This document shows, one piece after another, positions 1-8,316 of a stretch of 33,271 bases of DNA. The translations under genes were made by a program, and so were the position numbers. Position 1 is the first letter of the stretch; the number at the start of each line of letters is the position of its first letter. The notes below the pieces were generated by a model. It was not told the origin of the DNA and made no database searches. It saw nothing but the letters and a program-made list of their open reading frames with translations. The stretch covers positions 1 to 33,271 of the forward strand of contig CAZHOV010000046.1 of assembly GCA_964534315.1 (NCBI GenBank), written 5' to 3'. The DNA comes from CAZHOV01 sp964534315. GTDB taxonomy: Bacteria > Bacteroidota > Bacteroidia > Chitinophagales > Saprospiraceae.

Positions 1-187
1 GTTAATAATTCAATACGAATTTTTAATTTTTTAATAAAACAATTTTATTTCGAGTTTAAAGAAATCTTTTTTATTTTCAGTGAAGCGTTAGCAATTTTAT
101 GTATAGTTTAATCTTCGTTGCACCAACAAAAACGAGATTCTATAAGAATCGAAAAAGAAAAAAATAGCCATCGATACTGAAAAAAAA

Positions 188-829
188 ATTTATATTTTAC
201 TGGTAGATGACCACAAGGTTGTACGCCAGGCTATCAAGTCCCTTATTGAATTCGAAGCCCCCAACTTTGTTATTCAGGAAGCAAATAATGGACGAGAGGC
301 ATTAGAGATCATGAAAAAAAACACTTATGATCTGGTTATTTCTGATATAAACATGCCTGAAATGGACGGCATTGAACTTGCAGGAAAGATAAAAAAGAAT
401 TATCCGGAGCAGACCGTAATGGCGTTATCTATGATGCAAGATGCTCTTCATATCAAGAAAATGTTGAAAACCGGTATCAAAGGTTATGTACTAAAAGATA
501 GTACTTCTGAAGAGCTGCTAACCGCAATAAATACGGTGCTGTCAGGTAATAATTTCTATTCGCCGCCTGTAACTAAAGTGGTCATGAATAGCATCACAGG
601 GCAATCAACGCCTAAAAATAACGTTCCATTGACCAAAAGAGAAACGGAAGTGCTTCAGCTCATTTTTAAGGAATATACTAATGCAGAAATCGCAGAGCAA
701 TTATCGATAAGTATCCGAACAGTAGAAGCACATAAGTATAACATTTTTGAAAAAACAAACTCAAAAAACTTAGCAGGTCTTGTCAGATATGCACTCAAGC
801 AAAATTTATTTGAGGACTTATTTTTCTAA
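188..829 (+). CDS. NarL/LuxR-family response regulator, start codon unclear
   Basis: This is a two-component response regulator: a phosphorylatable receiver domain followed by a LuxR-type DNA-binding helix-turn-helix. The reading frame is open from position 146 and encodes IYILLVDDHKVV from 188, the usual beta-1 strand with the acidic Asp pair. The phosphoacceptor Asp lies in ISDINMPEMDG (codon 344-346), and the conserved Lys is in GYVLKDS. The HTH runs from about 632 to 805 (LTKRETEVLQL, then AEIAEQLSISIRTVEAHK). The first in-frame ATG is at 311, which would delete beta-1 and the acidic pair, so it is unlikely to be the true start. No ATG, GTG or TTG occurs between the stop at 143 and 311. 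The start given here is where recognisable receiver sequence begins, not a proven codon. No partner kinase is visible in the window. The family is confident; the 5' end is not. Confidence 0.85.
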   Translation: MYILLVDDHKVVRQAIKSLIEFEAPNFVIQEANNGREALEIMKKNTYDLVISDINMPEMDGIELAGKIKKNYPEQTVMALSMMQDALHIKKMLKTGIKGYVLKDSTSEELLTAINTVLSGNNFYSPPVTKVVMNSITGQSTPKNNVPLTKRETEVLQLIFKEYTNAEIAEQLSISIRTVEAHKYNIFEKTNSKNLAGLVRYALKQNLFEDLFF

Positions 830-1263
830 TTTGTTTGTTCTTCCCCTTAAACTAAGTGAATCACTTAAAATTAAATTTTAGCATTTTTCTAATTTTTTAG
901 AATAAAATTTTAAAATACCTTTATTGTTAGAAATTTATTTTAAGTATTGCTATGTACATTGTAGCTTACTCATTTAGATATTTTCTCTGAAACCGAAAAA
1001 TTATTTGTAGTGTAACGTTGTTGGTCGCCTGCTTGACTTTGTGTTGAGCAGGTGATTTTTTTATGACTATTGTCATGTCGTTTACTGATAATACTCATTA
1101 CCTGCCTTCCTAAATATGTTTTTTTTACAATAACGCTATTAAAAAACATCTTTAACGTACTGATTAAACCAGTAGAATAGTAAATCGATTGCATCCAAAG
1201 AGTTGTTCCTGATTCAATCGACCTGCAGAGGTTCCTTCTTTTCAGTTCAATTAATAAAGAATT
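830..1263. other. AT-rich spacer before ftsH, no gene seen
   Basis: This 434-bp stretch has no convincing coding frame. It contains the terminator-like hairpin at 1026-1062. It also holds an AT-rich inverted repeat with 9-bp arms (ATGTTTTTT at 1116-1124 and AAAAAACAT at 1141-1149) about 115 nt before the ftsH start. The second could be a leader structure in the ftsH transcript, but its low GC content makes chance possible. Confidence 0.5.
1026..1062 (+). terminator. Rho-independent terminator-like hairpin
   Basis: A 12-pair stem with three G-U wobbles (1026-1037 against 1043-1054) closes a 5-nt loop. Its core is CCTGCT/AGCAGG, and an A followed by seven T comes directly after it. It is about 200 nt after the response regulator stop and about 200 nt before ftsH. 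It could end the upstream transcript or act as an attenuator in the ftsH leader. Confidence 0.55.
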
Positions 1264-3237
1264 ATGCCAGCAAACAACACAGAAAATAATAAGCAACCCA
1301 ACGATGATCAAAAGCCCCCTGGAGGCGTTCCTCCGAAGTCTTATGTTTGGATATATATAATGTTGGCAGTTTTTTTTGTAATTACTCTGTACCAGTCTGG
1401 TCAGCAATCCCCCAAAGAATACTCCTGGACAAAGATGAAATACGAAATAATTGCGGAGAAAGACGTTGCCAAAATAGAAATCGTCAACAAGACCAGTGCA
1501 GAGATCTATATCAAATCTGAAAAAATGGGACAAGGCCCGCATACGCATCTCAAATCAGGTGATAGAGGGCCTCACTATGTTGTCAATATTGGTTCGGTCG
1601 ATGCTTTTGAAAGTAGTCTGCAAGAGATTCAAAAAGACTGGCCCCCGGAAGACCGCATAGATGTCAGTTATGTTAGCCGGACCAATTGGTTTACCGACGT
1701 CCTTTCCTGGATTATTCCTTTCATTATCATTATTGCCATTTGGATATTTATTTTCAGGCGTGTGGGTACTTCTCGTGGTATGGGCGGCATGAATCCTTTC
1801 GACTTTGGTAAGTCAAAAGCTATTTTGTTTGAAGCGGGGAAGGCGGTAAAGGTAACTTTTGAAGATGTTGCCGGCCTGAAAGAAGCAAAAGTGGAGATCC
1901 TGGAAATTGTTGAATTTCTCAAAACCCCTGAGCGCTTTACCCGGCTAGGGGCAAAAATACCCAAAGGGGTTATGCTGGTAGGCCCTCCGGGTACAGGTAA
2001 AACGTTGCTGGCGAGGGCAGTAGCTGGTGAAGCTCAAGTCCCCTTCTTTTCTATCTCGGGCTCTGAATTTGTTGAAATGTTCGTTGGCGTAGGGGCATCA
2101 AGAGTGCGCGACCTATTCAAAAAAGCCAAAGAAAAAGCACCTAGCATTATTTTTATCGATGAGATCGATGCAATAGGGCGGGCAAGGGGAAGCGCTTTTT
2201 CAATGCGCTCTAACGACGAACGGGAAAGTACGCTGAACCAGCTGCTCACCGAAATGGATGGATTTGACAATAATGCCGGAGTTATTGTATTGGCAGCCAC
2301 CAACCGGGGGGATGTATTAGATAATGCGCTGTTAAGACCGGGCCGGTTTGACCGCCATATCAATCTCGAGCTCCCGAGCCTGACAGAGCGCAAGGCTATC
2401 TTCAAAGTACACATGGAACCCCTCCGGTTGGGCGAAGATATCGATGTGGAAGTACTGGCTTCGCAAACACCCGGGTTTTCAGGAGCAGATATTGCCAACA
2501 TGTGTAATGAAGCTGCCCTGATCGCGGCAAGAAAAAAGCAAGATAAAATCATGATGAAGGATTTCTACGATGCCGTTGATCGGATTATCGCAGGAATGGA
2601 GAAAAAAAGCAAGATCATTTCTCCTGCCGAGAAAAGAATTATCGCTTACCACGAAGCAGGGCATGCTACCGCCAGTTGGTTTTTAAAGCATGCCGACACC
2701 TTGATGAAGGTGACGATCGTTCCAAGAGGGAAATCGCTCGGAGCAGCCTGGTACCTGCCCGAAGAACACCTTATTTATACCAAACCTCAATTTTATGACC
2801 GCTTATGCGTTGCGCTGGGCGGAAGAGCCGCAGAGGCAATCGTTTTCGGAGAAATATCTTCGGGAGCGCTCGATGATCTCGAAAAGGTAACTAAACAGGC
2901 CTATACGATGGTTGCCTATTATGGGCTGAACGAAGAACTTGGAAATGTCAGCTATTACGACAGCACCGGGCAATACGAGCAATCGCTCCAAAAACCCTAC
3001 AGCGAAAAAACTGCTCAATTAATTGACCAGGAAGTAAGAAAATTGATAGAATCTGCTTATAATGACACCAAGAAGGTTTTACTCGAACATCGAGACCAAA
3101 TGGACCAATTGGCTCAATTGCTGCTTTCCAAGGAGATCGTAGTAAAAGAAGACCTGGAAGCTATTTTTGGAAAGCGAAGGGCTGATAAAAGCCAACCAAA
3201 CAATAATCCTTCAACATCTGATCAAGAAGAAGAATAA
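1264..3237 (+). CDS. ftsH: ATP-dependent zinc metalloprotease FtsH
   Basis: FtsH is a membrane-anchored AAA+ protease that extracts and degrades misfolded membrane proteins and some regulators. The 657-aa product is of normal family length. Two membrane segments are visible (about residues 27-45 and 146-165), flanking a periplasmic domain. The AAA module follows: Walker A GPPGTGKT (240-247), pore motif FVGVG (273-277), Walker B IIFIDE (295-300), and second region of homology ending in RPGRFDR (358-364). The zinc site is HEAGH (463-467), and Asp538 in GALDDLEK fits the third zinc ligand. All key residues are present, so the enzyme should be active. The ATG start gives a natural acidic, proline-rich cytoplasmic tail. 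Only 2 nt separate it from the universal stress protein gene, so the two are almost certainly co-transcribed. Many Bacteroidota have more than one FtsH; which paralogue this is cannot be told here. Confidence 0.97.
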   Translation: MPANNTENNKQPNDDQKPPGGVPPKSYVWIYIMLAVFFVITLYQSGQQSPKEYSWTKMKYEIIAEKDVAKIEIVNKTSAEIYIKSEKMGQGPHTHLKSGDRGPHYVVNIGSVDAFESSLQEIQKDWPPEDRIDVSYVSRTNWFTDVLSWIIPFIIIIAIWIFIFRRVGTSRGMGGMNPFDFGKSKAILFEAGKAVKVTFEDVAGLKEAKVEILEIVEFLKTPERFTRLGAKIPKGVMLVGPPGTGKTLLARAVAGEAQVPFFSISGSEFVEMFVGVGASRVRDLFKKAKEKAPSIIFIDEIDAIGRARGSAFSMRSNDERESTLNQLLTEMDGFDNNAGVIVLAATNRGDVLDNALLRPGRFDRHINLELPSLTERKAIFKVHMEPLRLGEDIDVEVLASQTPGFSGADIANMCNEAALIAARKKQDKIMMKDFYDAVDRIIAGMEKKSKIISPAEKRIIAYHEAGHATASWFLKHADTLMKVTIVPRGKSLGAAWYLPEEHLIYTKPQFYDRLCVALGGRAAEAIVFGEISSGALDDLEKVTKQAYTMVAYYGLNEELGNVSYYDSTGQYEQSLQKPYSEKTAQLIDQEVRKLIESAYNDTKKVLLEHRDQMDQLAQLLLSKEIVVKEDLEAIFGKRRADKSQPNNNPSTSDQEEE

Positions 3238-3239
3238 CC

Positions 3240-4100
3240 ATGAAAAAGATCAAAAAAATCCTATTCCCTACAGATTTTTCGAAGGCCTCTCAAAATGCCT
3301 TCAGATATGCGCTTCGGTTTGCCGACAAACTGGACGCCAGTATTGAACTCCTGCACGTAGTCTATCCGGAGTATGAAGCTCTGGACCTACCGGTACTGTC
3401 TTCCCAGGCTACAAAAGACAAAATTGAAATTGCCAAAGAAGTAGCTAAATCCTTTGTCGAGCAAGGACTTACACAGGTTGAAACTGCTCGCCAATTAGAA
3501 CATATTCCCCTCATCAATTCAGATGTCGAACTGGGTTCCCCTGCTAAGCTGATTACTTCGGTTGCTAAAAGAGACGAAGTAGACCTGATCATTATGGGCA
3601 CCCGAGAGGAACATAGCGCTGTGGAAAAGGTATTCGGCAGTACAACGACCAGCGTCCTGGCCAAGAGCCCTTGCCATGTCTTGATCGTTCCTGAAAAAAC
3701 AGCTTATCATCGCCCCGAGATCGTTACTTATGCTACCGATCTCATTGAAGAAGACCCTTACCATATCTGGCAAACCAGCCAAATCCTTGAACCCTTTAAC
3801 CCCATTATCCACTGTGTGCATATCAGTGATCAGGAATCGGAACACCCCGAAGTGGACTTCCACGAATTGGAAACTTTCTTCGAAGGCCACGCTCCAAGTG
3901 TACAGATCAATTTCCATAATATAAAAGACGATTCGGTTGTCAGCGGGCTAGAAGCATTCATTCAATTTCATAAAGTTGATTTCTTGGTGATGTTTGCACC
4001 ACACCGCAATATTTTCGAACGGCTCTTCCATAGAAGTCAGACCCAACGCATGGCCTATCAGACGGCTATTCCTCTATTGGTGGTCAGAGATGTGAAATGA
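3240..4100 (+). CDS. tandem universal stress protein (UspA family)
   Basis: This 286-aa protein carries two Usp folds in tandem. The first starts KKILFPTDFSKASQNA and runs to about residue 152, ending CHVLIVPE; the second, more divergent copy fills the rest and ends IPLLVVRD. Usp proteins are cytoplasmic, often dimeric, and bind ATP or other ligands during stress. In the first domain the nucleotide loop that usually reads G-x2-G-x9-G-S/T is G120-x2-E123-x9-G133-S134, so the second glycine is replaced by glutamate and ATP binding may be changed or lost. The gene begins 2 nt after the ftsH stop and must be part of the same operon. This suggests a joint response to envelope or general stress, which is inference. 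Downstream it faces the SLC12-like gene, which itself ends in a Usp-like region. Confidence 0.93.
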   Translation: MKKIKKILFPTDFSKASQNAFRYALRFADKLDASIELLHVVYPEYEALDLPVLSSQATKDKIEIAKEVAKSFVEQGLTQVETARQLEHIPLINSDVELGSPAKLITSVAKRDEVDLIIMGTREEHSAVEKVFGSTTTSVLAKSPCHVLIVPEKTAYHRPEIVTYATDLIEEDPYHIWQTSQILEPFNPIIHCVHISDQESEHPEVDFHELETFFEGHAPSVQINFHNIKDDSVVSGLEAFIQFHKVDFLVMFAPHRNIFERLFHRSQTQRMAYQTAIPLLVVRDVK

Positions 4101-4220
4101 ATGTTTTATCCTGACTAGAAGAGTTGTCGCGAATTTTTTGAGCTGGTTCCTATTTGCTGAAGAAGGAAGTTTGGTGGCTTGAAACACCAGGGCATTTTGA
4201 GAAACGCTCCCTTGTTCCGA

Positions 4221-6593
4221 TCACTTGATATTCTTTTCCAGGGCCGTATTCACGAAAAGCACATTACCGATATCATCAAAGCCTTCAAACACTTCTTTCC
4301 CCATGCGTCTTACGGCTTCCTCTCTAAACCCTAAAATAGTGAGATCGGCGTCACGTGAATGTTCGGAAATGATCGTCCTGGGGTCAACGTCGGGCTCTTG
4401 AGTTAACACCTTGACATTACTGGACGAAATGGGAAGCTGCCCGGCCTGAATGAGCATGCTCAAGCGGTTTCGCTCTTCTTCAATAGTCTCACTTGGATAT
4501 AGGGCAAATATTTTGATCTCTCCTTGTTTCCAATCTTTATGACCTAAAATGATATAGGCCAAGAGGATCATCAGGTTGGCATTCTCAAAGTCCCGGCTGG
4601 TGATCCAAATGTGGATTTCCTTTTTTAAACCAAATCCGCGCTCGCAACTTCCCAAAACGATCACATCAAAATCTACTGATTTAATCAATTTGAAGTTATC
4701 GATAATATTGACCAGCTCTTCCAGGTTGTTTTTAGAATATTCAAAGATCAACAGATTGTTTTCTGTACCGGCAATACCAGGTAGTTGAATTACTTGTGCG
4801 ATAGAAGAGGTTAGGGAAGGACTTACCATCGTATCGATATAGATATTGCTCTCGGTCGCTTCAGCCATTTTGATCAGCCGGTCTTTGCACTCCTTCGCTT
4901 GTTCACTTGATTTTTTAGAAAGATAGCCGCTAATCAAATGAATATAAGTACCAAATCCATATCGTTGGGAGATCCACCTTAATAAATCAAACGCATTAAG
5001 GCGCTTGAACGTATTAGTGGAGAGCGCTATGGCCGATGGTCGCCAACTGCGATTCTGTTCCTTTTCGGCTTTTTGAAGAAATACCTGCAACCGGCGGCTA
5101 AACTGAAAAATAACTCCCTGGAAGATCACCGCCACGCTCCGCTTATCTTGGTTATAATAATTTATTAGAAAATATAATCCTATCATTAAAGCAATAGCTA
5201 CTACTGCATAAACGGCATTCATAAAAAACATCAGGCCAAAACAGGCAATAGCTCCGAAAAGCGAAATATACCACCTTGACTTAAACCTTGGCCGGTAAGA
5301 AGGGTCTGCTGCAAAATGCTGTAGAAAGGAGATCAGACATAAAGACCCATAGGTTACCATGAAGAACATAGAGATGATCTCGGCTACCATATCCAAGGCC
5401 CCCATTAGGATAAATGCCAGGGCGATGCCGATGGTAATCACCGAAGCATTATAGGGTTCTTCATTAGCTCCTCTTCCTTTAGACAACCAGCCGTTGAGTA
5501 TATCATTTGGGATGACCCGGTCTCTGGCAATTGCCTGTAGGGTGCGCGGGGCTACCATCAATGATCCCAGAGCAGAAGAGATGGTTGCTGCTGCCAATCC
5601 AATTGGGATAATCAACCAGCCTTGCCAGGCAATATCTGCCATGACAAGCTTGGAGGTATCCGCCAAATCTACAGGAGAAGCAGAAGTGGTCAATTTATAA
5701 GCAATAAACACATAAATGATCATGCCAGAAATGGTGGCAGCCATAGTCCCTAGCGGAATAGACTTTCCGGGGTCTTTAAGGTCTCCCGAGAGGCCGACTC
5801 CGGCTGTCATCCCCGTAAAAGCCGGAAAAATGATGGCAAAGATGGTGAAAAAACCAACGGTCATCAACGGTCTTGCCGGGTTAGATTGGCGGGGGGGCTG
5901 GGCAGCATTCGTGAGTTCCACGGGATTGGGATTTTTTACAATAGAATCGCCCAAAGTGTATAGTGAATCCACCGTAGATGGCTTTCGCTCCTGCTTAGGA
6001 AGCTCTACTGTTCCTACGTTTTCGAATAGATCAAATTCATTATTTTGACTGTATTCGGTTTGCCCAAAGAAAAATGCCAGCATGGATATGCCCAGGGTGA
6101 CTACAACGACGTAGAGTGCTTTAACCCCCAATTCCGCTCCTTTCCACAATACAATACCTGTAAGCAAGAATAGAGCGGGAATACTTACACTTTGCTTTTT
6201 TTCCATTAACCAAATGAGCCAGGCAGGAAGATTATAATGCTGAATCAGAAAATCAAAAAGGGAACTGAAGGCTTCCGCAAATGCAATAATGTAAAAAGCA
6301 ACACTAATTGCTTGAGAAAGGTATAAGGCTATTCCTATCGAGGAGCCGATAACCAGGCCAAAGGAACGTGAAATAATATAGTACTCACCACCGCCCTCTA
6401 CCTTTTGGTTGGTGGCAATTTCGGCAATCGCCATAGCGGTCGGGATGGTTACCATATGGCCGATAAGAACGATTGCTATTGTTCCAATAAATCCGACATT
6501 TCCTACTGCAAACCCAAACCTCAAAAACATGATCGCCCCAAGAATGGTGGAGATCGCTGTAAAAAATACCGGTGCTGTTCCAAATTTTTTCAC
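4221..6593 (-). CDS. SLC12-type cation-chloride cotransporter homologue (APC superfamily)
   Basis: The 790-aa protein has about 12 membrane segments in its first ~500 residues and a long cytoplasmic C-terminus. Motifs match the cation-chloride cotransporters (NKCC/KCC) better than amino-acid permeases. Helix 1 reads GAIMFLRFGFAVG, helix 2 leads into IATNQKVEGGGEYYIISRSFG, and helix 6 carries FPAFTGMTAGVGLSGDLKDP (256-275). Tyr101 in SVAFYIIAFAE lines up with the potassium-coordinating tyrosine of NKCC1 helix 3. The last ~200 residues resemble a Usp-like domain (DADLTILGFREEAVRRMG), as known for archaeal and eukaryotic members. Expected role: electroneutral co-transport of Na+/K+ with Cl-, though bacterial substrates are poorly defined. 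A polar insert at about residues 180-240 lies between helices 5 and 6. The start is GTG at 6593; only six codons separate it from an upstream in-frame stop, with no ATG between. The gene follows the vWA gene on the same strand. Confidence 0.9.
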   Translation of the reverse strand: MKKFGTAPVFFTAISTILGAIMFLRFGFAVGNVGFIGTIAIVLIGHMVTIPTAMAIAEIATNQKVEGGGEYYIISRSFGLVIGSSIGIALYLSQAISVAFYIIAFAEAFSSLFDFLIQHYNLPAWLIWLMEKKQSVSIPALFLLTGIVLWKGAELGVKALYVVVVTLGISMLAFFFGQTEYSQNNEFDLFENVGTVELPKQERKPSTVDSLYTLGDSIVKNPNPVELTNAAQPPRQSNPARPLMTVGFFTIFAIIFPAFTGMTAGVGLSGDLKDPGKSIPLGTMAATISGMIIYVFIAYKLTTSASPVDLADTSKLVMADIAWQGWLIIPIGLAAATISSALGSLMVAPRTLQAIARDRVIPNDILNGWLSKGRGANEEPYNASVITIGIALAFILMGALDMVAEIISMFFMVTYGSLCLISFLQHFAADPSYRPRFKSRWYISLFGAIACFGLMFFMNAVYAVVAIALMIGLYFLINYYNQDKRSVAVIFQGVIFQFSRRLQVFLQKAEKEQNRSWRPSAIALSTNTFKRLNAFDLLRWISQRYGFGTYIHLISGYLSKKSSEQAKECKDRLIKMAEATESNIYIDTMVSPSLTSSIAQVIQLPGIAGTENNLLIFEYSKNNLEELVNIIDNFKLIKSVDFDVIVLGSCERGFGLKKEIHIWITSRDFENANLMILLAYIILGHKDWKQGEIKIFALYPSETIEEERNRLSMLIQAGQLPISSSNVKVLTQEPDVDPRTIISEHSRDADLTILGFREEAVRRMGKEVFEGFDDIGNVLFVNTALEKNIK

Positions 6594-6737
6594 GGCTAAA
6601 TGAATTGGTCATAACGGCCTCGTTTCGTTATCGGCCATTGAAAAAAGAACAAGGTAATAAGATTCGCCATAAAGTTGGATATATTCTCAAACGAATTGGG
6701 AAAACCAGCGGCGATTGTGCTAAAAAGCCGGAATCAA

Positions 6738-6759
6738 TGCCCCACCTATAGGTGGGGCA
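6738..6759 (-). terminator. perfect 22-bp GC-rich palindrome between vWA and SLC12 genes
   Basis: Arms TGCCCCACC and GGTGGGGCA flank a central TATA, giving a perfect palindrome 12 nt downstream of the vWA stop. On the minus strand it is followed, after about 11 nt, by CTTTTT. This could be a transcription terminator for the vWA gene, but the T-run is not adjacent. An operator or a transcript-stabilising hairpin is also possible. Confidence 0.45.
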
Positions 6760-6771
6760 CACTTAAAAAGG

Positions 6772-7965
6772 TCACTTATACCCTTTTTTCTTTGCCACCT
6801 TCTGCACCGACTCAATAATGGAATTTTGTAAATCACTAGTTGTTTCATTCATTTGCTTCTTCTTTTCTGCTTCAATAAATGTCCTCCGCTGAGCACTTAA
6901 AGCATTGATCTCTTCCTGGATTGAAGAACGTTTTTCCAACTTCTTCTCAATCTCTACTTCAAGCTCCTCTAATGATTTATCCTGCATGGGTTCCGGAAGA
7001 TCTTTAGGCTTAACCTTTTTAATGACTTCCTTATCCTTTTCATAGGCATCTACCAGGTCCCATTTGGTATTCTTATAATTGGAAGAACTCTTGTAAATCG
7101 CACGATCTACTTTGTTGGCTTTACTGTATTTTGCGGCATTGACATCCTGTACTTGCTGATTGGCCTGAAATTCTGCACCTTGAGCTCCATAAGGAATGTA
7201 CGTTTCATTAAGCTGGTCATTCAATTGTTCAATCTGGTCATCATAAGGAGTAGGAATATAAACGGTAGCCGCATCGTGATTGATGTTTAAGTAGGAACCT
7301 TGCGAACAAAGCGCGCCATCTTTCCATCCTGTTCGCAACCCTTCTTGATAATCTCCGCAAAAAATAGTATTCACAACAACCCCCTTTTTATTCGCCAATT
7401 GGCACGCCTGGTTGTAATGAACAGGTCCCTGAGTAAATGGCTCGTTACCCGCTATGTATATTAAGCGAAGATCTTGCTGACTGTTTGTCCATTTAAGCTC
7501 ATTTAAAGAGGTTAATATTACTTGTCCGCAGTACTCATCTCCACCATTGGTGGTCAAGTCAAAAAGGTGCTTTGAAACGAGATCCATGTCAGTGGTGAAT
7601 GGAATAACTTGCCTGATATAGCCATTACGCACAGACAACCCGCTATTACCGTATTCGTACAAGGCAATTTGTAGCTGAGGAGTTTTTCCATTTTGCTTGG
7701 TCCTTGAAAGTTCATTCACAATATTCCATAACTGTGATTTGGCCTGCTCGATCAGGCCGTCCATCGAATTACTGGTATCCAATAAAAGGGTTAATTGTAT
7801 GATCGGCCCATTCCAATCGTCAATCATAACTGGAGTGACAGGGGTGGAAAACTTATTGACCAACAAATTTTTAAAATAGTTGAAAGATTGAACGTGTATA
7901 TACGTTCCAAATAATACGACTGCTACTAAGACGGCAGCCCGGATGTAAGATGTAATTTGTCTCAT
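6772..7965 (-). CDS. membrane-anchored von Willebrand factor A domain protein
   Basis: The 397-aa product begins with an uncleaved signal-anchor (about residues 9-27), so the bulk is probably periplasmic. A vWA fold follows from about residue 55. Its metal-dependent adhesion site is visible as D63-x-S65-x-S67 (DTSNSM), with TTNGGDEYCG (138-147) supplying the Thr and Asp positions. This predicts divalent-metal-dependent protein binding, not catalysis. The last ~120 residues are charged and helical, with a coiled-coil-like stretch around EELEVEIEKKLEKRSS. The ligand is unknown. The gene precedes the SLC12-like gene on the same strand with 178 nt between, including a strong palindrome, so co-transcription is uncertain. 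The ATG at 7965 places the hydrophobic anchor at the expected position. Confidence 0.85.
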   Translation of the reverse strand: MRQITSYIRAAVLVAVVLFGTYIHVQSFNYFKNLLVNKFSTPVTPVMIDDWNGPIIQLTLLLDTSNSMDGLIEQAKSQLWNIVNELSRTKQNGKTPQLQIALYEYGNSGLSVRNGYIRQVIPFTTDMDLVSKHLFDLTTNGGDEYCGQVILTSLNELKWTNSQQDLRLIYIAGNEPFTQGPVHYNQACQLANKKGVVVNTIFCGDYQEGLRTGWKDGALCSQGSYLNINHDAATVYIPTPYDDQIEQLNDQLNETYIPYGAQGAEFQANQQVQDVNAAKYSKANKVDRAIYKSSSNYKNTKWDLVDAYEKDKEVIKKVKPKDLPEPMQDKSLEELEVEIEKKLEKRSSIQEEINALSAQRRTFIEAEKKKQMNETTSDLQNSIIESVQKVAKKKGYK

Positions 7966-8139
7966 GATTAGATTTTTTTTGGTTTATACCCTCAATGTCC
8001 ATGAAAAAAACAGTAAAAAAAACCTGTACTTTATAACCTCCTGTCTAATAATCATGAAAAGACCATCTGACTTTATGAAACCCTCTTTTTCGCCCATTTT
8101 GTGCAAAACAGAAGTAAAAAAAGGATAGTATATTTGGGG

Positions 8140-8160
8140 TAGTGAGTAGTGAGTAGTGAG
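8140..8160. repeat. heptamer array, TAGTGAG x3
   Basis: Three perfect head-to-tail copies of TAGTGAG are followed by the divergent TAATTAT. The array lies in the divergent spacer between the vWA gene and the histidine kinase, 54 nt before an assembly gap. Its reverse complement, CTCACTA, differs by one base from a rotation of the TAACTAC heptamer at 28037. Confidence 0.8.
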
Positions 8161-8214
8161 TAATTATGGGGAAGTGTTGGTGCAGCGCACCAAAATCTTT
8201 ATAGCAAAACAGAA

Positions 8215-8314
8215 NNNNNNNNNNNNNNNNNNNNNNNNNNNNNNNNNNNNNNNNNNNNNNNNNNNNNNNNNNNNNNNNNNNNNNNNNNNNNNNNNNNNNN
8301 NNNNNNNNNNNNNN
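8215..8314. other. assembly gap, 100 N
   Basis: Exactly 100 N, a conventional placeholder, so the real length is unknown. The promoter of the histidine kinase gene is probably lost here. Together with the bases on either side it makes up the 351-bp gene-free stretch 7966-8316, in which I see nothing else but the short heptamer array. Confidence 0.98.
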
Positions 8315-8316
8315 GA

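Noticed and set aside
970..1548. Minus-strand 192-aa frame before and into ftsH
   Set aside because: It overlaps the confident ftsH start antisense, contains the terminator hairpin, and its composition is not protein-like.
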